DNA of 64,000 bases from Paragordius varius (taxonomy: Eukaryota > Nematomorpha). This document shows, in pieces, positions 23,945 through 35,687 of this stretch (position 1 is the stretch's first letter; every line of letters starts with the position of its first letter). The notes beneath the pieces were generated by a model. The model ran no database searches, was not told the origin of the DNA, and saw only the letters and a list, made by a program, of their open reading frames with translations. Location of the stretch: the NCBI GenBank assembly GCA_964247055.1, contig OZ176050.1:14260001-14324000 (forward strand). Reading direction: 5' to 3'. Both the position numbers and the translations under genes were made by a program.

Positions 23945-24944
23945 CTAAAGCAATGGTTTAACAAAATTTATCTATGGGTAGAGTATTAAGCAATGGATTG
24001 GGTTTTTTAACAATATTTTATCCATACATACGTAAACAACTACAATAATTTGTTATAATATCTATTAGTTATGGTAGTTTGTGCCCTCACATTTATTGAT
24101 TCTAATAAATCCATGGAATATATGGTATGTGTTAAACTTTTTATGAAGATTAGTTTGGCACAAAATTTTAAAAATAAATTAGAAACTTGATTGTACATAT
24201 TTTGCGGTAAAAACTATTTTAAACTGTAACGATATCCTGACTCGGTTAGATAACAAAAAGATTAGTCAAATTTGCACCGTCCCTCGCGGGCTAAGCGTTT
24301 TAATTCTACTCAGATGTAAGTGGCTATCAATAAAACTAATTTGCTACGGGTGAAAACTTTAGCTGAATAATAGGAAACCAACGATTTTTAAACTTAATTA
24401 GGCCAATTTTAAAAGTCAATCAAGAAAAAAGAGATATATATATAAGATATTCGTTGTGCGGGGGACCGCCATTGAATTAAAAACGGTGGTCGTCGAATTG
24501 TCATTAGCTTAATAATGAAATGGTCAGTGGTGGGCGGTCAATTGGTACAATACCAAATTGATGCATCAGATTATAAATACTTCATCAAGATATTTTTTGT
24601 GGGTAAACACACAATAAATTATGTCATGGCGTTATATAATAAGGTATGATATGGAATATCTTTAAAGAGAGATTTAATCGATAATAAAAAAAAATCAACC
24701 AGAAAGTCATCAAAATGATTGAATTCATATGTCTCGAATCGTGCACATACATCAGTGATCGGTATATAAACTAATTTAATAAGCAATACAAATGGCCTAA
24801 ATAAAATATACAACATTGTTGCGTATAAATACAAAGAAAGGGTACAGGAAAATGGTGAAATGATATATAATGTAGTGTTTAAAGATGCTATGTTTAAGGA
24901 GAGTTATATTTGATTTTCAATTAAATTTATCCTTTTCACTTTTT

Positions 24945-25066
24945 TTATTGGTATTGAGAAGGTGCGGTGCTTAAGTGGGCCTCAATCAAACTATAATAAT
25001 ACAAAAACAATAACCGAATCCCCCTCCAGCCACTGATGTAATCAGCTGTTATAAGCAGAGAGCTTC
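24945..25066 (-). CDS. Candidate CUB-like terminal exon
   Basis: After a TTTTTTTGGAG acceptor the reading is SSLLITADYISGWRGIRLLF and continues to a stop at 24945, overlapping an AATAAA. The SGWRGIRLL segment recalls the last strands of CUB domains. The phase (two-base start) agrees with that of the 23760 exon, which suggests related gene ends. Short and unconfirmed. Confidence 0.3.
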
Positions 25067-25599
25067 CTCCAAAAAAACTGTTCAAACAAGTTTGATAAAT
25101 TTTGTAAGAAGAAATTTATCCAGCATTACTGACCATTTAATCTTATCTTTTAATTAATATGCCCCTTGCGCGGCATACTTAACAACACGAAATCAACAGG
25201 TTTTCATCAAATAATAGAACCTAATTTGCCTTTAAACCATTTTAGAAACACCAGAATTTCTTGAATCAGAGCTGCACCTATGATAACAAACAAAAGGTAA
25301 AATACAAACATATAGTTGTATACTTATAAACCAAACAATCCTGACAAACTTTTTTACCTTAATTGATAAAAAGATCGATGAATTATTTTTCATTTTTGGT
25401 TGTTTGTACATAAAAACATACTTGTTACTTTTTACGTTTCATCTTTACATGTCATTTTTTTGTTTTTGTTGTATATGGCAATGAATCCAAAAAAAATTAT
25501 TAAGCCGCAAATCTTTTTTATCTTGTCTGCCGCGATATAACACCGATAAAAATTTCATAATTGTTTGACACATTTGCAGTTATTTATTTTCAAATAAGG

Positions 25600-25653
25600 T
25601 ATACTTAAATTAAAAAGAACTTTTAAGAGACGCGGCTTGAGTACCACTGCTGT
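25600..25653. mobile_element. hAT terminal fragment
   Basis: GACGCGGCTTGAGTACCACTG is the same terminus as the hAT ending at 21088. Nothing else of the element is recognisable. Confidence 0.35.
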
Positions 25654-25707
25654 ATTTAAATAATAAAAGATATACCCAATTGACATTTTTCCATAAGGAG
25701 AGTATAC

Positions 25708-25831
25708 ATATTTAGGGTGCAAGCAGCGCCAGCAGCTTGATTGAAAGTTGAAACTGTATTTGAGTATGCGAATGTTGTTCTTGGTGCCTCCAGAAGAGTA
25801 GTCGTGGATCCAGTTGTTATTTGGCAAGCTC
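25708..25831 (-). CDS. Candidate internal exon of a CUB-like protein
   Basis: Acceptor AAAATATAG, donor GTATAC. The 40 internal codons begin ACQITTGSTTTLLEAPRTTF and end AAGAACTLN, with two Cys spaced as in the first half of a CUB domain. Composition is coding-like. Phase 2 in and phase 2 out does not join directly to the exons at 25066 or 23944, so at least one exon is missing from the model. A similar peptide (STTTVFNSMAVPRTTNI) is readable near 24450-24507 on -, hinting at duplicated exons. Confidence 0.4.
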
Positions 25832-26042
25832 CTATATTTTAAGGTAAAAATGATGGCTTTATATGTAGGATATCATAGTAAGACAAAATATAAATATATA
25901 AAGACGATCTTTCCCCAATAAAAAGCATAACTTAAGCATTAATTTTACATTGTTTCTATATAATTGCAAATGTGAAATATATAACTCATTTTGATACCAA
26001 TTTACACTACTATTATTAAAGACTAATTTATATCTAAAAATC

Positions 26043-26108
26043 AATTATATGGTTGTCGTTTAGAATATTTATATTTTCACGTTTTGTCCGTATAATTTCA
26101 TTTTTTTG
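26043..26108. mobile_element. Family A MITE, right-half fragment
   Basis: Reads GGTTGTCGTTTAG, then CACGTTTTGTCCGTATAATT. Confidence 0.6.
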
Positions 26109-26462
26109 CGAAAAAAATTTTTATATTAAGTGAGTTATTTCAAAATTTATTTTCAAAAAAAGGATTGATGCGCGTTGGAAGAGTTTTTTAAGCAAAACTT
26201 AGAGTATTTTGAGGCAAATATGACTTTAAATAATTTGATGTATTTAACACAACGGTTTGGTTTTAGAGTGCACTAATTTAAAATTTTTAATTGTATAAGT
26301 TATTGTAAATTAAAATATATAAATAACCGGGTGATTACAGTATTTTATGCATATTGACCTTGGAAGAATTTAAATATTTTTTTAAAATATGAAATATTTT
26401 GGGTGGAATTTAACATATAAATTATTGTCTTTGATATTAATTTTGCCATCCTAACATGATTT

Positions 26463-26690
26463 ACAGTATAAATTAAAGGGCAAAACGTAAATAAAGGAAA
26501 AAAAAATTTTCAAAAGAAAACCATAGTTTTTGAATCTTAATTTTATGAAAGCCTGAAAAAGAGATGTTTATAAATATATTTACAACAGTAATTAAACATT
26601 TTACAAGGGAGGTTTAAAAAAGCAGGGTTGTATCTTTTGAAAAAAAATTGTCTTTATATTTTTACATTCCACATAATTTCCAGAGACTGT
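26463..26690. mobile_element. Family A MITE, copy
   Basis: Both arms present: ACAGTATAAATTAAAGGG on the left and TTGTCTTTATATTTTTACAT on the right. Diverged. Confidence 0.65.
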
Positions 26691-26989
26691 AAAAACCAAA
26701 AATTATTTTTTCTAATTATAATTGTATGTATATATATATATATAATATTAGACAAATTAGAATATAATATTTTTGAATTAATTTATACCTCTGATCGAAC
26801 TATCTTTCAAAACTACGAAAAAGAATATGGCGCATAAAAACGTTACGTTAAGCTTGTTTGATGCCATTTTTTAAGGACTTGTGGCTAAAACATAGAAAAA
26901 TATTTTGAATTATTAGAGTTAAGTTATTACGTTGAAATATTACCTGAGAAATATTACTAAATTTAAATATTGGTATTGTTATTTAGAGT

Positions 26990-27425
26990 GTCATTAACAC
27001 TCCATAACCTTTTGGGGTAGTTTTATATCCCACATCATTCAAATTTTTTTGGCTATCTAGCTGAAATTAAAAATTTGTCTTCTTTAGCCTTTTTGGCGCA
27101 TTTAAATGAAATTATAAAAAAATCCTCATCTTAAATTTTTTCGCTGCCATTTTTTTATATATTTTTTAACATGCAAATAAATGTATATTATGGTTAGGAA
27201 ATGTAAATAAATAACTAAAAAGCTTTCATGCATTTTACCAACAAAACTTGATTTATTTTTATGCTGTCCCAATTTTAAACTCTAGAAGTCACAAAACTGT
27301 AAAAAATATAAGTATTTTATCTAACACATGAGAACAATGTTTTATTACTAAAATAATTTTCAAAACTGTAGTTTACATAAACCACAAAAGGTGAACTAGG
27401 ACAAGTAAAAAGGTAATGGTATGGA
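26990..27425. repeat. Dispersed repeat family I, copy 1
   Basis: Begins ATTAACACTCCATAACC followed by TTTTGGGGTAGTTTTATATC. Alignable over about 430 bp with 38356-38872 in the same direction, with many indels. Confidence 0.65.
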
Positions 27426-27670
27426 AATAAATTTTAAAAAAAGTAAAATTTTATGATATCTTAAACTTTTAAACGTCTTTTTTTTCAGTTTTTTTTGCCA
27501 CTTACTGAAATATTGTGGTGAAATTTAAGGATTTTCACACTATCGAATTTGCTAGTTAATTTAAAAATAGACCTTTCTTGCAAAAAAATATTTATTACTA
27601 AAATATATGTCCCCAGAGTGAGTGATCACAATTATTAAGGTTATAGGTTTATGTTTTAGCTAATAGAGTT

Positions 27671-27947
27671 TCAGTTTGAAAATATACGGACAAAATGTAA
27701 AAATATAAAGACAAAAATATTTTTTTAGAAGACAACCCTAACTTTTATAAACCCTAATTTATATAATTAAAACCATTTAATAACCATCGTAAAATATGCC
27801 ATTAATTGTGTTACCAATAAACGTCATTTTGTAATTTGCAATGACAATGAGTTATAAATGAAAAAATCAAGATATAGTTGTTATATGAAAATATATATCT
27901 TTATATTATTACGTTTCGTCCATAGTATAATTTCAATTTTAACTGTA
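27671..27947. mobile_element. Family A MITE, copy
   Basis: ATACGGACAAAATGTAAAAA on the left; TTTCAATTTTAACTGTA on the right. It precedes the orphan array unit exactly as in the main array. Confidence 0.7.
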
Positions 27948-28010
27948 TAAATTATTTATTTGAAAACCACCTATTCAAAGACTTTTATAGTCAATGATAT
28001 TTCTAACTAG

Positions 28011-28545
28011 GGGTGTTTGGATTAAAAAAAATTTTTACTTACTTTAATGGAATACGTTTACAAAATAGATTATGAAAATCAAAAAATGGTGAAATAAATT
28101 GAATATAATTTTTATATCTACAAATTTGACTGAGAGCCAAGTAAAATAAACATACAACTGCCTATTGGTGTGGCAAAGTGTGTTTTTGCAAACGCCTGTG
28201 TAAATATCAAATATTGCCAATTACATTTGTATTACCCAATTTTGAAAGCCTTAACCTTGATATTTGAATACATGTGGGAATAAGATTTTTGTGTTCAAAA
28301 ATTTTTTATAATGCTATTTTTACATCGTGTTTAACATTGCCTAACAGATTTTATTGATTGATTTTTTGGTGTGGCACACTCTTGTTCAAATAAAAATTGA
28401 TATGCCATTGACGCATTTTAATATTATTAATCATACAAGAAGTACCTTAAAATAAATATTTTTTTAATGTTTCAAGGTTTTTAGGCTCTATAATTTTTTT
28501 AGTTATGTATTGAAGGTTAAATATAATATAACACTAAGCAACAAA
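28011..28545. repeat. Orphan partial array unit with an empty F site
   Basis: Reads ACTAGGGGTGTTTGGATT as in the array, passes through CAATTTTGAAAGCC-TTAA-CCTTGATATTTG at 28237-28266 with no F MITE, and continues to the TTTTAGGCT region. Confidence 0.75.
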
Positions 28546-29331
28546 TTTTTATGCCACTCGTGTGTTTTGCATTTTCTGATATTTACCATTATTTTAACAG
28601 TAAATCTTAAATAAAAATTATGATTCCACCTAAGATTTTTATATAATTTGATTTTTCTATAATTATGCGCCCTCTTTATTTAAAATTTTACTATGTTTTT
28701 CTTTGAAATACAACAAATACCCATTTGTAAAACATTATTCGAAAGAGTAATAAAAACTATATAAAATACATACTAATATATTTTACATCGATAGTTAATA
28801 TTGGACATAGGAACCGACAAACCCGCAAAGCGAGAGCTTTTTTCTTAATTAATTATTTTGAAAACTAATGGATAGAAGCTCAAACTTTGTGAATGGCAAT
28901 GAATCCTTCAAAAAAATTTGATTATTATTGCTTTTATGTCATTCCAAACAGCAATTTTCAATTTGATAACATTTTAAAAAAATACCATCATATTAATATT
29001 AATTCTTTTCTTTAGAAAGCTTATAATTCATTAAAGACTAGAAACATTTAGGGTATTTATAGCCATTATGCAATAAATTACAGTTATAACTAAGCATTTT
29101 AGTATTCACTAGGAAAATAATTTTGATAATTATTTTTAAATAAAAAAGCAAAGCAAAAGGTTTTTTAACGATTTTGTTCTGCTAATGTAACCCCAATAAT
29201 TATGTTAAATAATTTATATGATTTTTGGTTAGTTTTTCTGTGAAAATTTTTGTTAAGGGTAAATTTTGACCATAAAAACTCAAACATTTTTAACATCAGA
29301 TTAATATAAATGATTAATTACCATAAGAAAG
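28546..29331. other. A+T-rich spacer
   Basis: No feature recognised apart from short poly-A/T runs. Confidence 0.4.
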
Positions 29332-29899
29332 TGTTATGAATAACTTAATTGTTTTTGTTAACTTATCTCATTTTACTTTATATTAGTTAACTTATGAAAA
29401 TATAATATTATTATCCTTCTCTCTTACCTTAGTGCATAATACACCTTTGTCCTTGTTACGCTAAAAATGTATATAATCTTGGTTGTGAATGCTTACACCT
29501 AAAAACTGTAATATTGAACGTTATGCGAATATATAACTTGGTTGTGAATGCTTTCATCTAAATCAGGGGCGTCCAACACAAATGGCTTGAAGAGCCACCT
29601 TTTCGACCTCAAAATTCCAAGGAGCCACTTTTTATTTATTTATCAATACATTAGTAACAAATAAAATTTATTATATTAGCATATAGATGTGCTAATTTTT
29701 ATTTCAAAAAGGAAATAAACAGTATAAATATAATAATGCTTAGCTAATTAAATTATATCAATGTGTAAAAAAAGATAATGGTTAACTTCAATTCGATAGT
29801 ATGACTAGAGTAGACTGTGGCATTTAATCACCAAAATGTAACCTTTTTTATCTAATAAAAATAAAATAAATAAATATTTTTCATTGCATAATTAAATTT

Positions 29900-30978
29900 T
29901 TAATGGGATATTTGTTTTGTAATTTTTTTGCTTAATTTATTCAGATCTATATCAATATTTGATACAGCACATCTCAATTCATTCTCCAAGTTTTCAACAG
30001 TTAATAAAGAACGTGAAAGAGATTTTGTGTATTTCATTTTAGAAAAAAAACTTTCACAAAGATAAGTGGACCCATAAGCACAAATTAATCTTTGTGCAAA
30101 AATTCTTAAATTAAGAAATTTATCAAACGTCATATATTTTTTATAAAATTCAATTTTATTTGTTTGCCCAAATAATAATTTTAATTAATTATTGGATTGC
30201 AATCTAGTAATTCCATTTGTAAATTAATAGGAGCCTTGATAGCTTCAACGAATGGACAACAAAATTAATCAAATATTTTTTCATATTTTGTCATATCCCC
30301 GTATCGATTATTAAAAGCTTTTGATAAAATGTTAATTTGATCTGCATATTTTGAAAAATCGTTAGTTTTACCAGCTTTAAATCTATTATATCTTCTGTTA
30401 TATTAAAAAATTTATCTATCCCTAGAATAAAGACTACCAATTGTGATATGTTGCTTATATCTGTGCTTTCATCAAATGACAAGGAAAACGCCACAAAATT
30501 TTGAATTCTTTCTTTTAGGGAAAGTTGAATTTCTTCTGCGATGTCTGTGATTCGTTGACACATAGTATTGCGCGAAAGACTTATAATGTATATTAATTCA
30601 ACTTTATTAGGCAAAACACATTTTATAATTCCAGTACGCATTCCTTTACAAACTCACCATCAGAATAAGTCTTCATTTTTTGGCGAGTAAATTGGCAATA
30701 TAACTTGCCTTTACTATCGGATAAGGTTGCGTGAATGAAATTGTTGGTTGGAGATTATTAATATTTTTTAAAGATTCTAATTTTATTATTTTCATTTCTG
30801 TAGTCATATTAATAAAATCCAAATGCATGGTATTGGCATGTCTTTTTAAATTATATTCGCGAAACCCGTTTGTCGTAAATATGCAAATAAGGCACTCCGC
30901 TTTGTTGAAAATTTGATTATCATATTTTAATTCCCAGTCGGGATTGTATTTTCCACTTACTTTTTTAGATTTATGCAT
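29900..30978 (-). pseudogene. hAT transposase remnants (GTF2IRD2/EPM2AIP1-like)
   Basis: Three open pieces on - in family order. 30978-30673 begins MHKSKKVSGKYNPDWELKYD and has a BED-like zinc finger, CLICIFTTNGFREYNLKRHA then NTMH. 30641-30291 has SRNTMCQRITDIAEEIQLSL and FVAFSLSFDESTDISNISQL, the conserved DESTD block that carries a catalytic Asp in this group. 30133-29900 is the C-terminal dimerisation part, YGSTYLCESFFSKMKYTKS. The pieces are separated by frame breaks and by loss of the central region, so it is not functional. Confidence 0.85.
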
Positions 30979-30980
30979 AT

Positions 30981-31215
30981 TGAAAGCTAAATAAATTATT
31001 TTAAATACCTATTTTTTTGCAAGTAATTTAATGTTTCAATGGACCCAAATTATAATTCCCAGTATTGGTATGAAAGCTAAATAAATTATTTTAAATACCT
31101 ATTTTTTACAAGTATTTCAATGTTTCAATGGACCTAAATTATAATTTTCAGTATTGGTATGAAAGCTAAATAAGTTATTTTTATATACCTATTTTTTGCA
31201 AGTAATTTAATGTTT
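30981..31215. repeat. 90-bp tandem repeat, about 2.6 copies
   Basis: The motif TGAAAGCTAAATAAATTATT recurs at 30981, 31071 and 31160, followed each time by ACCTATTTTTT and AATTTAATGTTTCAATGGACC-like text. It lies between the transposase start and the hAT end, so it probably belongs to the hAT non-coding region. Confidence 0.85.
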
Positions 31216-31651
31216 TAAATGTGAAAGTTATCATCTTGTTGGAAATAACATGCAGGAAAAAATGTGTTTTATAAATGATTTAATGAATGCGATGATAGAT
31301 ATTTATAATAATTAAAAGTTTCTAAAAATAATTTAAATGTCAAAATAAAAATGCATAATTTACACATAAAAATTTTTTTAAAAAAAATTAAAAATTATTT
31401 TTTTTTTCAAATTCTAAGAGCCACTCAAAATTTTCAATGAGCCCTTAGTGGCTCGCGAGTATTCTGTTGGACACCCCTGATCTAAATATTGTAATATTTA
31501 ACCTTATGCAAAAATGCAACCTTGTCTTAAAACTATATATAATGCAATATATTTTATACACAAAGATATATAATTTTTTATGCTATAATAAATTCCTTTT
31601 CGCTTTTTACATTGGCGCGGTCGATTTTTTTATTGGGCGGTATTCATTATT

Positions 31652-32400
31652 ATGGAAAAAATAAGTATTGAAAGTTATAAAATCAATAATAACTTTACGG
31701 AATATATTAAATATTTACGAAGAAATTTAGTAAAGGAATACAGGATAATAATGAAAATATTAAAGCCATCTTTCTTGCCCAATCCGGTATTGATAACATT
31801 TCTAGAATTTAACAATTCTTTTACCCCCTTAACATTGAAAACATAGCTTGGGAAGAGATTCATGAAGCTGGGGTGAAAATATTTCAACCAACCAAAAATA
31901 CCTTTTTAGCCCGATTCGATTTTTTCAGAGCGGAACGATTAGCGGGTGAAGGATTCTTGGGATTTTTTATAAGACTCAAAAATATAGCCGGCTCATGCGA
32001 GTTCAAAGGGAACGTTGACGAACTAATACGGGACGTATTTATATGTGGATTGAAAAAAAACTAGAGACCGAACTACTTAACAGGTACCCAAGGGCATTAG
32101 ACAACGACACGCCAGTGGGATTAAATAAGGTTCCAAATTTGGCATTAGCGTATGAAAATTCTCGCCTGGAAGTGAACTCAGTGAAAGCGATTAATAATAA
32201 TGATAATATAGAAAGTAATAATAATGATAATAATAATGAAAGTTATAATGATGGTAATATTAAAATGAGAGACAAAATGAAATATATCTGGTTAGACGCA
32301 AATCTAGCGTAAAATAGTGTTTCAAATGCGGTCACACCCACAAATACGGATGCTGCCCAGCTTTTGGGAAGGAATGCTTCAAATGTCACGGTAGAAATTG
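31652..32400 (+). pseudogene. gag-like region of the LTR fossil
   Basis: Weak gag-type similarity, an Asn/Asp-rich low-complexity stretch (about 32190-32265) and Cys/His zinc-knuckle motifs near 32320-32390 (CFKCG and CFKCH type). Part of the broken Ty3/gypsy element. Confidence 0.6.
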
Positions 32401-32439
32401 GCAGCCAATGCCAAAACAAATATGCCAGCAATAACAGGT

Positions 32440-32596
32440 ATGTGAATAATATATTAAACAAACCTAAAATAAATGTAAAAATAAACTCAACCCACGTCGA
32501 AATGTTATTCGAAACGGGGGCCGACATATCGTTAATAAATTTTAGCATGTGGTTTAAGATAGGGAAGCCCAAAATAAAACCCAATGAAAAATTTTA
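32440..32596 (+). pseudogene. Protease-like segment of the LTR fossil
   Basis: A retropepsin-type segment around GADISLINFSMW, between the gag-like zinc knuckles and the reverse transcriptase, as expected in Ty3/gypsy. It ends at the foldback insertion. Confidence 0.5.
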
Positions 32597-32915
32597 ATTA
32601 ATAACCCAGAAAACTTATATATTTTTTCATTTCCTGTCAAAATCTTATTAATATCCATAATTATTTTAAGAATAATAAAGATATACGGTTTCTCAAAAAT
32701 TAAAAGTTGATATCGATTTAAAATTATGTTAAAAAACAATAAAATAGATGAATTATACGATTTGATTGATAAAAGTTAAAAACGAATCAAAAAAATTAAG
32801 GGACCAACTTGAAGTGTTCGACCAACTTGAAATGTTCAAGGACCAACTTAAACTGTTTAAGGACCAACTTGAAGTGTTCAAGGAGACTCTTGAAGTGCCA
32901 ATGGTATACCCAAAT
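32597..32915. mobile_element. Foldback-type fragment inside the LTR element
   Basis: Its reverse complement is homologous to 36650-36930 (shared GAAACCGTATATCTTTA and ATTTTGAC blocks). It ends in about five 21-bp repeats of the form GGACCAACTTGAAGTGTTCA (32800-32895) and the terminus AATGGTATA, exactly like the right end at 37178. Sits between the protease-like and RT parts. Confidence 0.7.
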
Positions 32916-32923
32916 TTGATGAT

Positions 32924-33330
32924 TTGATTTCCAAAATTTCACATGGTAAGACGTTTTTAACATTAGATTTAGAAGATGCGCTTATCTTCAGATTCCAGTG
33001 CAACCGGAATCTCAAAATCTTCTCACAAAATCCACACCTCTTGCGTTTTTTAAATATACTAGGCTCCCTTTTGGTTTGTCGTGTGCACCTAGTATTTTCC
33101 GACAGATCATGGATGAGCTATTAGGAGATTGTAAGGGAACAGCGGTCTATTTAGATGATGTAATTGTTACGGGGGAAACGGATGAGGAGCATTATAGAAA
33201 CCTATTTGAAAGATTAGAACGAATGGGTCTTATATTAAAAAAATAAATTAAAGCTTTTTCAACAGGAAGTAGAATATTTGGGGTTTATCAGAAAAAAATA
33301 TAAAACCAGCGAGCAGTAAGATTAAGACCA
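32924..33330 (+). pseudogene. Reverse transcriptase part of the LTR fossil
   Basis: Ty3/gypsy RT motifs in order: FDDLISKISHGKTFLTLDLE, then LPFGLSCAPSIFRQIMDELL, then AVYLDDVIV. Broken. Confidence 0.85.
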
Positions 33331-33499
33331 TTCGCGAGTGTCCAGCCCCTAAAGATAAAACAAGTCTCCGATCGTTTTGGCCTTTTAAACTTTCATTCAC
33401 GATTTATACCTTCACTAAATATAATTGTCAACGAACTTCATCAGCTAGCTGGTTCCAAAAAGAAATGGTGTTGGACAGATGTACATTAAAATATTTTGA

Positions 33500-33930
33500 A
33501 AGGGCCATGTTGTTAATAGGGAATAACAGCCGTCTCTTTCCTTTTAACCCAAGACTTCCCCTTATATTAGAACAGATGCATCTTGGAAGGGGTTCGGGGC
33601 CATCCTCTCGCACAAGACGTCGGAATTTAAACGACCCATTGCATATTTTTTAAAAAAATGTTTTCCATATTCGGTTATAGAAAAAGAGGCAAAAGCCATT
33701 GTATTAACCCTAGTAAAATTTAAAACGCTTTTATATGGTAGAAAATACGATATTAGAACAGACCATAAACCTCTTATCAAATTATACGGGCAGCAACGTG
33801 TATTAAGCGAGCACAATAGTAAATTGCTAAGATGGATTTCAAAAACATCCATTTTCGACTTCAACATAATGTACTACCCGGGAACCGAAAATTTAGCATC
33901 ACTATCAAGACTACCAACTGAGATAACTGA
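33500..33930 (+). pseudogene. RNase H part of the LTR fossil
   Basis: Sequence encoding EKEAKAIVLTLVKFKTLLYG, RTDHKPLIKLY and FDFNIMYYPGTENLA-type motifs typical of Ty3/gypsy RNase H and its tether. Broken. Confidence 0.75.
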
Positions 33931-33933
33931 AGA

Positions 33934-35034
33934 GTGTACAATGACGAGGATATAGCGCAGGAGGTCCGGTTGCTATGGTGTCAGGAGTTAAACTTAAACA
34001 AGGAGTGGGTGCTTAAGGAAACTATGAGCGATGAGGTGTGTAAACAGATTAAAGCAGCACGAAAGACTAATGATTGGTCTCATCCGGGGGTGCAGTCCCA
34101 TAAACCACTGAGAAATGATATCGAAGAATCATACGGCCTTCTATATCTAGGCGACCGTCTTATTGTTCCACAAAGCATGAGGGTCGATGTTCTTAACTAT
34201 CTTCATAAAGGTCACCCTGTGATACAGTCCATGAAAGCGTTAGGTAAGACTGGTGTGTTTTGGCCCAAATTAAACCAGGATATCCAAAAATGGGTGCAGG
34301 GATGTTTAAGTTGTCAAAAGTCACGGTTCAACATTGCAGTGAGCCCGACTTATAAATGGAACCCGAACACCACCGTTTGGGAGCGATTGGATATAGCGGG
34401 GCCCGTAGATAACATCTACTGGGTCATACTTATAGATCACTGCACCCGTTGGGTAGAAGTGGCACAGCTTAAAACAGTAAACTCGATCAGTATTTTGAAA
34501 GTTTTAGAAATTAGGTTTGCACGAAATGGAACCCTAGAGATGACTGTAACAGAGAATGCGTCGTACTTTAAGTCCGGTGATTTTGAAATAATATTAAGTT
34601 CCTCTAATATCAAGCATGTAACCTTTGCGCCATACCACCCTCGGACAAATGGTTTAGTGGAAAGGGTCATTCAAACATTGAAAACGCACTATTATATGTG
34701 TAATTCTGAAGTAGCAGATCCAGAACGCCGGTTAAACCAGGTACTGTGGGCTTACAGGTCAACACATCACAATGGTATAAATGAGACACCTGCAGGACTA
34801 TTTTTAAAACGCAATTTACCGACACCGCTGTCCTGGATGAAAGTAAAACCAAAGAATTATATTGATGATGGCACCTCAGATAGTACACGTGAGTTCGTTC
34901 CAGGTGAGAAAGTATTTATAAAGAAAGAGTTAGAAGCCGGTTGGAGAGAGGGAAAAGTAGTAGAGCGGACTGGATTATTGTCCTACAATATCGAAGGTAA
35001 GGGAGGGTTTTATGAAAGCATACTGATCAATTAA
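33934..35034 (+). pseudogene. Integrase part of the LTR fossil
   Basis: The longest open piece of the element (366 codons). It has an HHCC-type zinc-binding N-terminus (HKGHP ... CLSCQKSRF), a core with ERLDIAGPVDN and YHPRTNGLVERVIQTLK, and a C-terminal segment with EFVPGEKVFIKKE. Diagnostic of Ty3/gypsy integrase. Part of a broken element. Confidence 0.88.
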
Positions 35035-35344
35035 GAGGGCGAAAAGAAGGTCCAGATGAACTTAAGCTGGCCGACCAGAAAGAAATGGAATCGGAACAAC
35101 AGAATAAAAATAATGATAATATCATAGCCCCCCTTTCATGGTCTTATTGATGACAATATCAATAATGATGATACCAATCCTTCCCCGGATATTTGTCAAG
35201 AATTCCACAATAATCAGCAAAGTCCCAACGGCGATAAGATTGCAGAACCCCCAAGCCTGGAAGTACCAGTCGAGAGACGCTATCCAACCAGAAGCCGAAA
35301 AGCCCACAGATACACAAATCACTTTTAAATTTAGATAGGATATA

Positions 35345-35687
35345 TGTTATATAACTTAATTGGTTTTGTTAACTTAACTCAATTGACCTTATATTAGTTA
35401 ACTTATGAAAATATAATATTATCCTTCTCTCTTACCTTAGTGCATAATACACCTTTGTCCTTGTTACGCTAAAAATGTATATTATCTTGGTTTTGAATTC
35501 ACCTAAATACTGTAATATTGAACCTTATGCAAATATATAACTTGGTTGTGAATGCTTTCATCTAAATATTGTAATATTTAACCTTATGCAAAAATGCAAC
35601 TTTGTCTTAAAACTATATATAATGCAATATATTTTTTACACATATATAATTTTTTAAGCTATAATAAATTCCTTTTCGCTTTTTACA
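35345..35687 (+). repeat. Right LTR
   Basis: TGTTATATAACTTAATTGG at the start, CTTTTCGCTTTTTACA at the end. Uninterrupted, 343 bp. Confidence 0.88.

Larger units (their letters stand above)
29564..31479 (-). mobile_element. hAT transposon with perfect 8-bp target duplication
   Basis: Ends CAGGGGCGTCCAACA and TGTTGGACACCCCTG. ATCTAAAT is duplicated at 29556-29563 and 31480-31487. The terminal zones repeat GAGCCAC/GTGGCTC. Transposase remnants lie on - (29900-30978). At 1.9 kb it is shorter than an intact hAT, with the middle of the transposase missing. Confidence 0.92.
29332..31611 (+). repeat. Left LTR, split by a hAT
   Basis: 29332-29563 and 31488-31611 together match the right LTR 35345-35687. 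The gap is exactly the hAT plus one copy of its 8-bp duplication. Confidence 0.9.
29332..35687 (+). mobile_element. Ty3/gypsy-type LTR retrotransposon, fossil
   Basis: LTRs of about 350 bp begin TGTTAT and end TTTTTACA: left 29332-31611 (split by a hAT at 29564-31479) and right 35345-35687. Flanking pentamers GAAAG and GAGAG may be a worn target duplication. A TGGCGC-type primer-binding stretch follows the left LTR. In order inside: gag-like region with zinc knuckles, protease-like segment, reverse transcriptase, RNase H and integrase, the order of Ty3/gypsy elements. It is broken in several places and lacks a long continuous frame. By eye the LTRs differ at a few to several percent of sites plus indels, so moderate age. 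A foldback fragment (32597-32915) lies inside. Confidence 0.88.
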
